Below, in pieces: positions 14,449 through 22,879 of a DNA stretch of 25,518 nucleotides. The stretch lies in the NCBI GenBank assembly GCA_036564195.1, contig DATCLA010000272.1:1-25518 (forward strand). The letters run 5' to 3'. Each line of letters starts with the position of its first letter. Positions within the stretch are counted from its first letter, which is position 1. The notes under the pieces are model-generated. The model saw nothing but the letters and a program-made list of their open reading frames with translations. It did not search any database and was not told where the DNA came from. Position numbers and translations under genes: made by a program. The DNA is from DATCLA01 sp036564195. Its GTDB lineage: Bacteria > Bacillota > UBA4882 > UBA8346.

Positions 14449-14761
14449 AGAATCACCGGAATAGTTTCGGGCTGTCGAAACTCCCGCCATTAATCTAACC
14501 TTAATGTTTATTTACACAAAAGAATCGTTCAACTTATTTTAAGCTCAAAGAAATTATGTTAAACTATAGATACTGAATTTGAATGATAAAACTTTCCCTG
14601 TTTAACCAGCTGATAAGTGCTTAATTTAATATCCGGCTTTTGGAATGGGTGTTAAGGTTAAATCTTTAGTTTATTAGCTCAAAAATTGGTTTTAAATGTT
14701 TAACGTGAAACAAACTATAGAGGAAAACAATTGATTATTCTTGCTTAACGGAGTCGAAACA
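14449..14761 (+). promoter_or_regulatory. jag-mnmE gap with a one-mismatch parS-like site
   Basis: This A+T-rich interval contains TGTTTAACGTGAAACA at 14697-14712, one mismatch from the parS consensus TGTTTCACGTGAAACA and 50 nt upstream of the mnmE ATG. A -10-like TATAGA follows at 14716-14721, but no good -35 was seen. The rest of the interval shows no gene, repeat or clear promoter. Confidence 0.5.
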
Positions 14762-16144
14762 ATGAACTTTACTGATACCATTGCTGCCATTGCCACTCCC
14801 ATTGGTGAAGGTGGAATCGGTATTATCCGGATTAGCGGTGAAAATGCCAAATCGATCTGCCTTAAACTCTTACGTACTGCCAAGGGAAAGCAATTCAAAG
14901 ACCTAGAAGATCACCGGGTTTATTATGGGGTCGTCACCAACCCGGATAACGGTCAAACAGTTGATGAGGCTCTCTTTTTTTATAATGCCAAGCCTCACAG
15001 TTACACTGCTGAGGCTGTAGTGGAGATTCAGATCCATGGCGGCATGTTAGTTTTGTCGAAAGTTTTAAACTTGGTCTTAAGTCAGGGAGCCAGACTGGCG
15101 GAACCAGGGGAATTTACCATGAGGGCATTTATGAATGGTCGGATTGACTTGGTCCAAGCGGAGTCGGTTATTGACCTGATCCGGGCTAAAACCGACCGTT
15201 CTCACGAATTGGCCCTGTCTCAGCTTACCGGGAAGACTTCCCAAAAGCTAGACCAAGTTGAAACCGGTTTATACGAAATTCTGGTTGCCATCGAAGCGGT
15301 TTTAGACTATCCTGAAGAAGGTTTGCCCGAGATTGAAAGAAGTACCTTGACTCAGCGAACGGCTGAGATTGAAGCCACCTTGCAGGATATGGCCGCTTCT
15401 GTTGATGAGGGGCGCAAAATCCGTGAAGGAGTTAATTTGGTAATTGTAGGCCGCCCAAATGTGGGAAAATCAAGCCTGCTCAATGCCTTTATTCAAGAAG
15501 AACGAGCCTTAGTTACTGAGATTCCCGGTACTACCAGAGACCTGATTGAAACCCAATTTCAGTTACAGGGAATTCCCTTTCGTTTAATTGATACCGCCGG
15601 ATTACATGAGTCAGATAACCTCATTGAGAAAATGGGGATGGAAAAGACTGAAAAAAGTATGGCAGAGGCAGATTTAATTCTGTTAGTCTTAGATGGTAGC
15701 CAGCCTTTAACTGCTGAAGATAGGCTAGTGATGGCTAAGGTTCAACCCTATCAGTTTATGACAATTATTAATAAGTCGGATTTACCTTCCCGGCTTGACC
15801 CAGATAGTCTCAATTTTCAGTCAGAGCCAGCACCTATTAAAGTTTCAGCATTAACCCGCGCCGGGTTTGAGCAGTTGGAGGAGACTATCATCAACATGGT
15901 TGGTTTAGGCAAGTTACAATTAGATGATCGACCCTTATTATCAAGGGTCAGGCATAAAAATGCAATTCAAAAAGCCCTTAAGGCATTGCATACTTTTCAA
16001 GACGGGCTTCAGCGAGGCTTAAGCGAAGATCTGTTAGCCGTAGACCTGCGGGAGTCTTTGGCAGCATTAGGCGAGATTAGCGGGAAAGATGTAGGTACAG
16101 AAATCCTGCACCGGATTTTTGAAGATTTTTGTATCGGTAAATAA
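14762..16144 (+). CDS. mnmE: tRNA modification GTPase MnmE
   Basis: A 460-residue protein that works with MnmG to add the (carboxymethyl)aminomethyl group to C5 of wobble U34 in certain tRNAs. The N-terminal tetrahydrofolate-binding domain starts TDTIAAIATPIGEGGIGIIRISG. The central helical domain contains FTMRAFMNGRIDLVQAESV. The inserted G domain has GRPNVGKSSLLN, the switch I GTTRD, DTAGLHE, NKSD and SAL motifs. The C-terminus ends CIGK, carrying the catalytic Cys. The start ATG at 14762 has GGAG 8 nt upstream; the frame is open to 14741. It lies 62 nt before the first mnmG. Confidence 0.97.
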   Translation: MNFTDTIAAIATPIGEGGIGIIRISGENAKSICLKLLRTAKGKQFKDLEDHRVYYGVVTNPDNGQTVDEALFFYNAKPHSYTAEAVVEIQIHGGMLVLSKVLNLVLSQGARLAEPGEFTMRAFMNGRIDLVQAESVIDLIRAKTDRSHELALSQLTGKTSQKLDQVETGLYEILVAIEAVLDYPEEGLPEIERSTLTQRTAEIEATLQDMAASVDEGRKIREGVNLVIVGRPNVGKSSLLNAFIQEERALVTEIPGTTRDLIETQFQLQGIPFRLIDTAGLHESDNLIEKMGMEKTEKSMAEADLILLVLDGSQPLTAEDRLVMAKVQPYQFMTIINKSDLPSRLDPDSLNFQSEPAPIKVSALTRAGFEQLEETIINMVGLGKLQLDDRPLLSRVRHKNAIQKALKALHTFQDGLQRGLSEDLLAVDLRESLAALGEISGKDVGTEILHRIFEDFCIGK

Positions 16145-16206
16145 ATTTTAATTAAAGCGGTTTCCTAATTATAACTTTATACACAATATATTGTTTTTCG
16201 GAAAGG

Positions 16207-18099
16207 ATGGCCGGATTGATCTATGACGTTATTGTAGTTGGCGCCGGTCATGCCGGTTGTGAAGCGGCTTTGGCTGCAGCCGGCTTAGGTGCCCAAACTT
16301 TATTATTAACAATTTCACCGGATACTATCGCCGCCATGTCCTGTAACCCGGCAATCGGCGGACCGGCCGCTAAAAGCCATTTAGTCCGGGAGTTAGATGC
16401 CCTTGGCGGGGCGATGGGCCAAATTATCGATAGATCTTTTCTCAATATCCGCTTGATTAATGAGACCAGAGGTCCGGCTGCTCATGCATTACGGGCCCAG
16501 GCTGACAAGCGTTTATATCAATCCGAAATGACTTTAAAACTGGCCCGACAAAAAAATTTGCATTTAAAACAGGGATTGGTAACAGATCTCTTAATCACAG
16601 ACGGTCAGGTTTCCGGAGTAGTTCTAAAATCGGGGCGGCAATATTATGCCAAATGTGTGGTACTTACTTGTGGTACTTTTTTAAATGGCCAAATTGTAAT
16701 GGGAAAGGTTCGCTATTCCGGTGGGCGTCAGGGAGAACCGGCTGCTACCGAACTAAGTACTAGCCTTAAAAGAATTGGTCTCAGCTTAAGACGGTTTCAA
16801 ACCGCTACCCCGCCCCGGATAAGCCGGAAAACGGTAAACTTTTCGGCCCTGACTGAGCAGCCCTTGCAATACTTGGGCTGGGGCTTTTCCTGGGACGGTT
16901 TAGTGCAGGAGCGGCCGCAACTGCCTTGTTGGCTGACAACCACTAATGAAGCAACGATTCAGACAATTAAAGCCAACCTCGCTTTATCACCGATCCAGTC
17001 GGGAACTATTACCAGTAAAGGACCACATTTTTGTCCTTCCATTGACCGGAAGGTCATGAAGTTTCCGGAGAAGACTGACCATCTAATTTTTGTGGAACCG
17101 GAAGGGGTCTATACCGATGAGATGTATCTTTTGGGATTAACAACGGCAATGCCTGAAGAAGTTCAGGAGGAAATAATCAAGACCATTCCCGGGTTAGAAA
17201 GTGCCGAAATTATCCGTCCCGGCTATGCTGTGGAATATGATTGTTTAGATTCATTTCAATTTACCGCTTCCTTAGAGTCCAAAGTCATTGCTAATTTGTT
17301 TACCGCGGGGCAGATTAACGGTACTTCCGGATATGAGGAGGCCGCCGTCCAAGGCTTAATTGCAGGCATTAATGCAGCTAAAAAAGTCTTTCATCAACCT
17401 CCGTTAATCCTTGATCGGACTACCTCCTACATTGGAGTGCTCATCGATGACCTAGTTACCAAAGGAACTGAAGAACCATACCGGATGATGACTTCTTTGG
17501 CTGAATTTCGCCTGTTTTTCCGCATTGACAACGCCCTGGCCCGCTTAGGAAAGATCGGCGCTGGCTTAGGCTTGTTAACTGAAGAGCAGAAAAACCGGAG
17601 AGTTGCTCTTTTTAACGCCGTTACCGATTTGAAGCAGCTAATTGAAAACACTAAAATACCGGCAAATTCCCATCTTTGGCGGAAAATCGGTGTTACTGAA
17701 CCTCCCCAGAGAAGTTACAGGCTTAAAGAAGTTATCCTCCGTCCCGCCGTGACCGAAGCAATTTTATTGGGGGAATTTCCGGAACTTAAGTCTTTTCCCT
17801 ACCCGGTCCGGCAATATGTTTGGAATGAACTTATATTAGCCGGTTACCTTGAACGACAACAAAGTCAACTGGAACAAGCCAGACAATTGGAGCAAACTCT
17901 GCTACCTTCCGATTTTAACGCTGACAAACTTCCAGGGCTTACTGCCAATGCTAAAAAGGCCTTAGCCAAAGTAAAGCCACGCTCTTTGGGACAGGCTTTG
18001 CGGATTGAGGATTTGACAGCGGCTGACCGGGTGGTTATTATTGTAAATTATCAGAAATTCAAAGGAGCTACCGAAACTGTCAATGGACTATCAGTATGA
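16207..18099 (+). CDS. Divergent MnmG paralogue (first of a tandem pair)
   Basis: A 630-residue full-length homologue of the FAD-dependent tRNA U34 modification enzyme MnmG. It keeps the FAD loop GAGHAGCEAA, the two conserved Cys (Cys46 in SCNPAIGG, Cys276 in FCPSID), LRAQADKRLYQ, AGQINGTSGYEEAA and YIGVLIDDLVTKGTEEPYRM. Several near-invariant motifs differ from the neighbour at 18083: AKG becomes AAKSH with one extra residue, TGTP becomes TATP, SRAEYRL becomes SLAEFRL (430-436), DNADERLT becomes DNALARLG, and GQASRI becomes GQALRI. The frame is intact, so it is probably expressed and may be altered in substrate or partner role. The ATG sits directly against GGAAAGG; TTG 16216 has better spacing and may be the true start. 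Confidence 0.9.
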   Translation: MAGLIYDVIVVGAGHAGCEAALAAAGLGAQTLLLTISPDTIAAMSCNPAIGGPAAKSHLVRELDALGGAMGQIIDRSFLNIRLINETRGPAAHALRAQADKRLYQSEMTLKLARQKNLHLKQGLVTDLLITDGQVSGVVLKSGRQYYAKCVVLTCGTFLNGQIVMGKVRYSGGRQGEPAATELSTSLKRIGLSLRRFQTATPPRISRKTVNFSALTEQPLQYLGWGFSWDGLVQERPQLPCWLTTTNEATIQTIKANLALSPIQSGTITSKGPHFCPSIDRKVMKFPEKTDHLIFVEPEGVYTDEMYLLGLTTAMPEEVQEEIIKTIPGLESAEIIRPGYAVEYDCLDSFQFTASLESKVIANLFTAGQINGTSGYEEAAVQGLIAGINAAKKVFHQPPLILDRTTSYIGVLIDDLVTKGTEEPYRMMTSLAEFRLFFRIDNALARLGKIGAGLGLLTEEQKNRRVALFNAVTDLKQLIENTKIPANSHLWRKIGVTEPPQRSYRLKEVILRPAVTEAILLGEFPELKSFPYPVRQYVWNELILAGYLERQQSQLEQARQLEQTLLPSDFNADKLPGLTANAKKALAKVKPRSLGQALRIEDLTAADRVVIIVNYQKFKGATETVNGLSV

Positions 18100-19954
18100 T
18101 GTGATTGTGGTCGGTGCTGGGCATGCTGGGTGCGAAGCTGCTTGGGCTGCCTCACGCATGGGCTGCCGTACCCTGCTTTTTACCTTAAATTTTAATAATA
18201 TTGCTTTTATGCCTTGTAATCCTTCGATTGGCGGTCCCGCCAAAGGTAATCTGGTTCGGGAAATCGATGCTTTAGGGGGACTGATGGGGCGAATTGTCGA
18301 CCGCACCTATCTGCAAATGCGGCTCTTAAATACCCAAAAAGGGCCGGCAGTCTGGGCTTTACGTGCCCAAGCCGATAAACAGCTTTATCAATGCACCATG
18401 CAGCAACAGCTGGAAAGACAAAACAACTTACAATTGCGTCAGGCCGAAGTTACCGGGTTGCTCTTTTCGGAAACCGGTTCGGTAAATGGAGTAATCACCC
18501 GTACCGGGATTAAATATTCAGCCCCGGTGGTAATCCTGGCAACTGGTACTTTCTTAAACGGAAGGATTTTTATTGGAGACCTGAATTATGTTTCCGGTCC
18601 AATGGGCCAACTTTCATCACAATTATTAGCGGAATTTTTAAAGCAAAACCAAATTAAACTGGGACGTTTTAAAACCGGAACTCCGGCCCGGGTCCGCCGC
18701 CGTTCCCTGGATTTTTCCAAGCTGACTTTGCAACCGGGCGGTTTTACTCAGCACGGTTTTTCATTTTATCAGCCCTGGCAGACTCGGTCTGAAATGCCTT
18801 GCTGGCTAACTTACACTAATCCCGAAACCCATCGGATTATTCGGGAGCATCTTCATGAAGCCGCTCTTTTTTCCGGGGCAATTACCGGTGTCGGACCGCG
18901 TTACTGTCCTTCAATTGAAAGCAAATTAATTCAATTTCCCGATAAACAACGCCATCAGGTTTTTATCGAACCGGAAGGTGCCAATACAGACGAGATGTAC
19001 TTGGCCGGACTTTCCACCAGTTTACCAGAGTATGTCCAAGAAAAATTTTTAAGGACCATTCCCGGCTTGGAAAAGGTAGAGATAGTTAGACCAGCTTATG
19101 CCATCGAATATGATTATCTTCCCGGTGACCAACTTTTACCCAGTTTAGAATTGAAAAGAATTAAAGGCTTATTTGCTGCTGGCCAAATTAACGGTAGTTC
19201 CGGCTATGAGGAAGCAGCGGCTCAGGGAATAATCGCCGGAATTAATGCCGCTTTAAAGATTAAGCATCAGCCCCCTTTGATTTTAAAACGTTCCGAAGCC
19301 TATATTGGAGTTTTAATTGATGACTTAGTCACTAAAGAAAATTTCGAACCCTACCGGATCATGACTTCCCGGGCTGAATACCGGCTAACCTTGCGCGCCG
19401 ATAATGCTGATGAGCGTTTAACTCCTTACGGAATCAAATACGGGTTGATTGACTCCGAACAACAAGCAGTTTTCGAAAGAAAGTACCAACAGATTAAGCA
19501 TTTATACTATGTTTTTGAAAACACCTTTTTTAACCCGGACCGATCTGTAAAAGATGTTTTTGAAACTGAGCAACTTACAGTACCGAAAAATCGTTTTAAC
19601 TTAGCAGAACTATTAAAACGTCCAGAAGTTACCCTAAAACATATTCAACACTTGGCACCGCAACTTACTTGGGAACCGGTCATTGCTGAAGAAGTCGCCA
19701 TCCGTTTAAAATACGAAGGATATTTAAAAAAAGAAAAGGAACAAGTACATCGGATGCAAAACCTGGAAGAAAAGCAAATCCCGGTAGAACTTGATTATAA
19801 TTGTATTCCCAATTTGTCAAGGGAAGCCCGGGAGAAACTTGAGAAATATCGGCCGTTATCAATCGGTCAGGCCAGCCGAATCAGTGGAATTAGCCCAGCG
19901 GATCTTACTGCACTGTTATTTTATATTGAACACTATTTAAGAGAGGGACAATGA
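18083..19954 (+). CDS. mnmG: tRNA U34 carboxymethylaminomethyl synthesis enzyme MnmG
   Basis: A 623-residue canonical MnmG (GidA). With MnmE it modifies wobble uridine using FAD, NADH and methylene-tetrahydrofolate. Motifs are MDYQYDVIVVGAGHAGCEAA, Cys45 in PCNPSIGGPAKGNLVREIDA, GPAVWALRAQADKQLYQ, TGTFLNGRIFIG, FKTGTPARVRR, Cys275 in GPRYCPSIE, AGQINGSSGYEEAA, SEAYIGVLIDDLVTK and SRAEYRLTLRADNADERLT. The C-terminus is LSREAREKLEKYRPLSIGQASRISGISPADLTALL. The start overlaps the preceding paralogue by 17 nt; the best ribosome site (AAAGGAG) is 15 nt upstream, rather far. The stop overlaps the rsmG start (ATGA). Confidence 0.96.
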   Translation: MDYQYDVIVVGAGHAGCEAAWAASRMGCRTLLFTLNFNNIAFMPCNPSIGGPAKGNLVREIDALGGLMGRIVDRTYLQMRLLNTQKGPAVWALRAQADKQLYQCTMQQQLERQNNLQLRQAEVTGLLFSETGSVNGVITRTGIKYSAPVVILATGTFLNGRIFIGDLNYVSGPMGQLSSQLLAEFLKQNQIKLGRFKTGTPARVRRRSLDFSKLTLQPGGFTQHGFSFYQPWQTRSEMPCWLTYTNPETHRIIREHLHEAALFSGAITGVGPRYCPSIESKLIQFPDKQRHQVFIEPEGANTDEMYLAGLSTSLPEYVQEKFLRTIPGLEKVEIVRPAYAIEYDYLPGDQLLPSLELKRIKGLFAAGQINGSSGYEEAAAQGIIAGINAALKIKHQPPLILKRSEAYIGVLIDDLVTKENFEPYRIMTSRAEYRLTLRADNADERLTPYGIKYGLIDSEQQAVFERKYQQIKHLYYVFENTFFNPDRSVKDVFETEQLTVPKNRFNLAELLKRPEVTLKHIQHLAPQLTWEPVIAEEVAIRLKYEGYLKKEKEQVHRMQNLEEKQIPVELDYNCIPNLSREAREKLEKYRPLSIGQASRISGISPADLTALLFYIEHYLREGQ

Positions 19955-20673
19955 ATCCAGTAGAATTACAATTTAAACAGGAACTTCAAAATTTCGGAAT
20001 CACTTTAGCAGACCCAATTTATAACCGGTTATTTGCGTTTTTAAAAGCGCTCTTAGAGGCTAACAAGATCACTAATCTGACTGCGATTACTGATTATGAT
20101 ACTGCCTTGTCAAAGCATCTCTTTGATTCTCTGGCTATTTTAAATCTAGACCCTTACCGGAATGCTGTTAAAATTCTTGACGTAGGTAGTGGGCCTGGTT
20201 TACCAAGTATTCCTTTAGCAATCTGCAGTCCCACTAAAACATTTACTTCCCTAGAAGCTACCGCAAAAAAGGTAAATTTTCAAACTAAAGTCTGTTCCCA
20301 ACTTGAAATAACTAATCATACTGCGATCTGGAGCCGGGCCGAAGCATTAGCCCATCGCCCTGAGGAGCGGGAAAAGTATGATTTAGTTTTAGCCCGAGCT
20401 TTAGCTCCGGCCGCCACCTTGGCCGAACTAACCCTGCCTTTTGTAAGGCCTTTTGGTTTTGCTCTATTTTATAAGGGTAAATCATTTCAAGATGAACTTG
20501 ATTTTGCCCGCACCGCAATCACTGTCTTAGGTGGAAAAGTTACAGCAGTCAAACAATACCGTCTACCGGCTGAATCCGGTGAACACAATATTATTATTAT
20601 CAAAAAAATCAATCAATCCCCGCCACAATACCCGCGACGCTCCGGAATTCCTCAAAAGTCACCCTTAAAATGA
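19951..20673 (+). CDS. rsmG: 16S rRNA (guanine527-N7) methyltransferase RsmG
   Basis: A 240-residue SAM-dependent methyltransferase that modifies G527 of 16S rRNA. KALLEANKITNLTAITD, KHLFDSLAIL and the SAM loop ILDVGSGPGLPSIPLAI are diagnostic, followed by SLEATAKKVNF, DLVLARALAPAATLAEL and the C-terminal RRSGIPQKSPL. The start overlaps the mnmG stop by 4 nt, indicating translational coupling. It is the last gene of the mnmE-mnmG-mnmG-rsmG run. No noc gene follows, as it does in Bacillus. Confidence 0.96.
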   Translation: MNPVELQFKQELQNFGITLADPIYNRLFAFLKALLEANKITNLTAITDYDTALSKHLFDSLAILNLDPYRNAVKILDVGSGPGLPSIPLAICSPTKTFTSLEATAKKVNFQTKVCSQLEITNHTAIWSRAEALAHRPEEREKYDLVLARALAPAATLAELTLPFVRPFGFALFYKGKSFQDELDFARTAITVLGGKVTAVKQYRLPAESGEHNIIIIKKINQSPPQYPRRSGIPQKSPLK

Positions 20674-20805
20674 ACTTCTTACTATTTTCCTTTGTTAAAG
20701 TTCCCTCCCATAGAAGGAAGTTGCTTTTCTTTCACGAAACAAAAGGTAAATAACTCTATAATCTGGCAAGCCAGTATACTTGCATCTAACCGCAAATTTA
20801 ATAGG

Positions 20806-20834
20806 TTAAAAAAAGCTACCGCATTTCATATAAA
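20806..20834 (+). promoter_or_regulatory. Candidate promoter of parA-parB
   Basis: A -10 TATAAA (20829-20834) lies 17 nt after TTAAAA (20806-20811, 4 of 6 match to TTGACA) in the 225 nt rsmG-parA gap. The leader would be about 58 nt. No other good promoter was seen there. Confidence 0.35.
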
Positions 20835-20898
20835 CTACTAAAATTTATTATCCGGTCAATCTATTGAAACTAAAATTTATTTGGAAGGGGATTAAACG

Positions 20899-21660
20899 AT
20901 GGGAAAAGTTATTGCCATCTCAAATCAAAAAGGCGGCGTGGGTAAAACAACTACCGCAGTTAATCTCGGTGCTTGTTTAGCACAGGCGGGGAAAAAAGTG
21001 CTGGTCATTGATGATGATCCCCAAGGTAATACCACCAGTGGGATCGGTTTAAAGAAAAGCGAAATCAAAAAGTGTATTTATGACGTCCTCATTAACGAAA
21101 TACCTTTAACTGATGTTATCATGGGCACTAAGATTGATAACCTTCAAGTTGTTCCGGCTACCATTAAACTGGCCGGAGCTGAAGCTGAACTAGTAGGGAT
21201 GATGGCCCGTGACCAAAGATTGAGACGGGCTATTGAACCAATCAAAAATCAATATGATTTTATTTTGATTGACTGTCCGCCTTCTCTGGGAAATTTAACT
21301 ATTAATGCTTTAGCCGCAGCTGATTCAATCATTGTACCAATCCAATGTGAATATTACGCTTTAGAGGGACTGAGCCAATTAATGAAGACGATTCAGTTAG
21401 TACAAAAATATTCCAACCCCAATTTAAAAATTGAGGGTGTATTATTGACAATGTATGATAACCGTACTAATCTTTCGGCTCAAGTTTCCGAAGAAGTACG
21501 CCGTTATTTTCAGGGAAAAGTATATCAGACTATTATTCCCAGGAACATCCGTCTTAGTGAAGCCCCCAGTTATGGACTGCCAATCACTTTATATGATGAA
21601 AAATCAAAAGGGGCTGAGGCTTATTTTGAATTAGCAAAGGAAGTGATTAACTATGAATAA
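20899..21660 (+). CDS. parA: Chromosome partitioning ATPase ParA (Soj)
   Basis: A 253-residue ParA-type ATPase. The deviant Walker A KGGVGKTTTAVNLG (with the signature Lys), DDDPQGNTTSGIG (Walker A', with Asp where Leu is usual in DLDPQGN), Walker B DFILIDCPPSLGNLT and the C-terminal IPRNIRLSEAPSYGLPI are clear. ParA binds DNA non-specifically as an ATP dimer and is moved by ParB; in Bacillus Soj also regulates DnaA. The ribosome site GGAAGGGG lies about 9 nt before the ATG. It overlaps parB by 8 nt. Confidence 0.97.
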   Translation: MGKVIAISNQKGGVGKTTTAVNLGACLAQAGKKVLVIDDDPQGNTTSGIGLKKSEIKKCIYDVLINEIPLTDVIMGTKIDNLQVVPATIKLAGAEAELVGMMARDQRLRRAIEPIKNQYDFILIDCPPSLGNLTINALAAADSIIVPIQCEYYALEGLSQLMKTIQLVQKYSNPNLKIEGVLLTMYDNRTNLSAQVSEEVRRYFQGKVYQTIIPRNIRLSEAPSYGLPITLYDEKSKGAEAYFELAKEVINYE

Positions 21661-22522
21661 AATCCGTGGGCTTGGTAAAGGATTAGGGGCGCTCTTACCT
21701 GACATAGAAGAGGAAGTTAAAGATAGCCCCCAACAAGAACTGGCAATTGATTTAATATCACCTAACCCCTATCAACCTCGCCGGGAATTCGAAAACGAAA
21801 AACTGACGGAACTGTGCGAGTCTATTAAAGCTCATGGTATTATTCAACCATTATTGGTACGAAAAATCGATGATAAATATCAATTAATTGCCGGAGAACG
21901 TCGGTTACGGGCAGCCAAGTTAGCCGGATTAAAAACAGTTCCGGTTGTAATAAAAGAAATGTCCGAACAAACTATGATGGAAGTAGCTATCGTTGAGAAT
22001 ATCCAACGTGAAAACTTGAGTCCGATTGAAGAAGCGGAAGCTTATCGCCGTTTAATGAATGAGTTTTACATGACTCAAGATGAGATCGCAAAAAAAGTTG
22101 GCAAAAGCCGATCGGCGATTGCCAATATCTTACGCTTGTTGAATTTACCCCAAGAAATTCAGAACGATTTGGCTAACGGCACCTTAACTATGGGTCACGC
22201 TCGGGCTTTACTGGCATTAAAGACCCCCGAAAACCAAAAATACATCTGGGCGCAAATTCAACTGCAACAACTCTCGGTAAGAGAAACCGAAGAATTAATT
22301 CGAAAACTAAATGAAACCCCGGATGTTTCACGTGAAACAAAACCCTCTAAAGTTGAGCGTCAGGTTAACCGTGACCCAAACCTGTTATTAATCGAAGAAG
22401 AACTTCAACAAAGATTCGGAACAAAGGTAACAATCAAAGCAAAGGGCCAAGGCGGTAAGATTGAAATCGATTACTATTCTCCTGAAGAATTGGAGCGCAT
22501 TTTAGAGCAGATTAACTCCTGA
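21653..22522 (+). CDS. parB: Chromosome partitioning protein ParB (Spo0J)
   Basis: A 289-residue ParB/Spo0J CTPase that clamps and spreads on DNA from parS sites. The N-terminal GLGKGLGALLPD is the ParA-interacting peptide. The CTP-binding domain has NPYQPRREF, GIIQPLLVRK, IAGERRLRAAKLAG and VAIVENIQRENLSPIEEA. The helix-turn-helix is MTQDEIAKKVGKSRSAIANILRLLNLP, followed by LTMGHARALLAL. The C-terminal dimer domain is at about 235-289. A perfect parS lies in the coding sequence at 22324-22339, encoding the linker residues DVSRET. The start overlaps parA by 8 nt. Confidence 0.97.
   Translation: MNKIRGLGKGLGALLPDIEEEVKDSPQQELAIDLISPNPYQPRREFENEKLTELCESIKAHGIIQPLLVRKIDDKYQLIAGERRLRAAKLAGLKTVPVVIKEMSEQTMMEVAIVENIQRENLSPIEEAEAYRRLMNEFYMTQDEIAKKVGKSRSAIANILRLLNLPQEIQNDLANGTLTMGHARALLALKTPENQKYIWAQIQLQQLSVRETEELIRKLNETPDVSRETKPSKVERQVNRDPNLLLIEEELQQRFGTKVTIKAKGQGGKIEIDYYSPEELERILEQINS
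22324..22339. promoter_or_regulatory. parS: parS site inside parB
   Basis: A perfect 16 bp parS palindrome TGTTTCACGTGAAACA lies within the parB coding sequence between its DNA-binding and dimerisation domains. A parS within the parB/spo0J gene is common in Firmicutes. Confidence 0.95.
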
Positions 22523-22879
22523 AAGATTATAGATTTAAATTTGAAAATCGCTTAGATCAACTAAAGTTGCTTATCACAAAACAGGGGCTGCTTTGGCTTC
22601 ATCCATGTAAAAAATCTAACCTCTTTTCTTGAGATAATTAAATAAGACTCATCAGGCTGAATACTTAGAAATTATCTATTAGAAATTACTATCTTACTAA
22701 ATTACACCTTCAATCTATTTAATTTAGCCTTAAGCCCTTTACTAACCAAAAAACTGGTTGCTAGAAGTAGATTATTCCTTTCCAAATCCGTTCATTTTAG
22801 CGGAAGTTTAATTATAACAAGGATAACAAGTTTTGTTTCACGTGAAACAAAACTAAAAAAATTAATTGGTGATAAGAAG
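22523..22879. promoter_or_regulatory. parS: parB-larB gap with a second parS in a 26 bp palindrome
   Basis: A perfect parS TGTTTCACGTGAAACA occupies 22834-22849. It is embedded in a longer perfect palindrome of 26 bp (22829-22854), whose flanks AGTTT and AAACT extend the symmetry. It ends 25 nt before the larB start. The rest of this 357 bp stretch is A+T-rich and holds no gene or clear terminator; a short AACCA...TGGTT inverted repeat near 22744-22759 lacks a T-run. Confidence 0.93.

Noticed and set aside
20763..20774. Small palindrome CTGGCAAGCCAG after rsmG
   Set aside because: Loop too short and no T-run, so not a convincing terminator; no matching copy elsewhere to suggest an operator.
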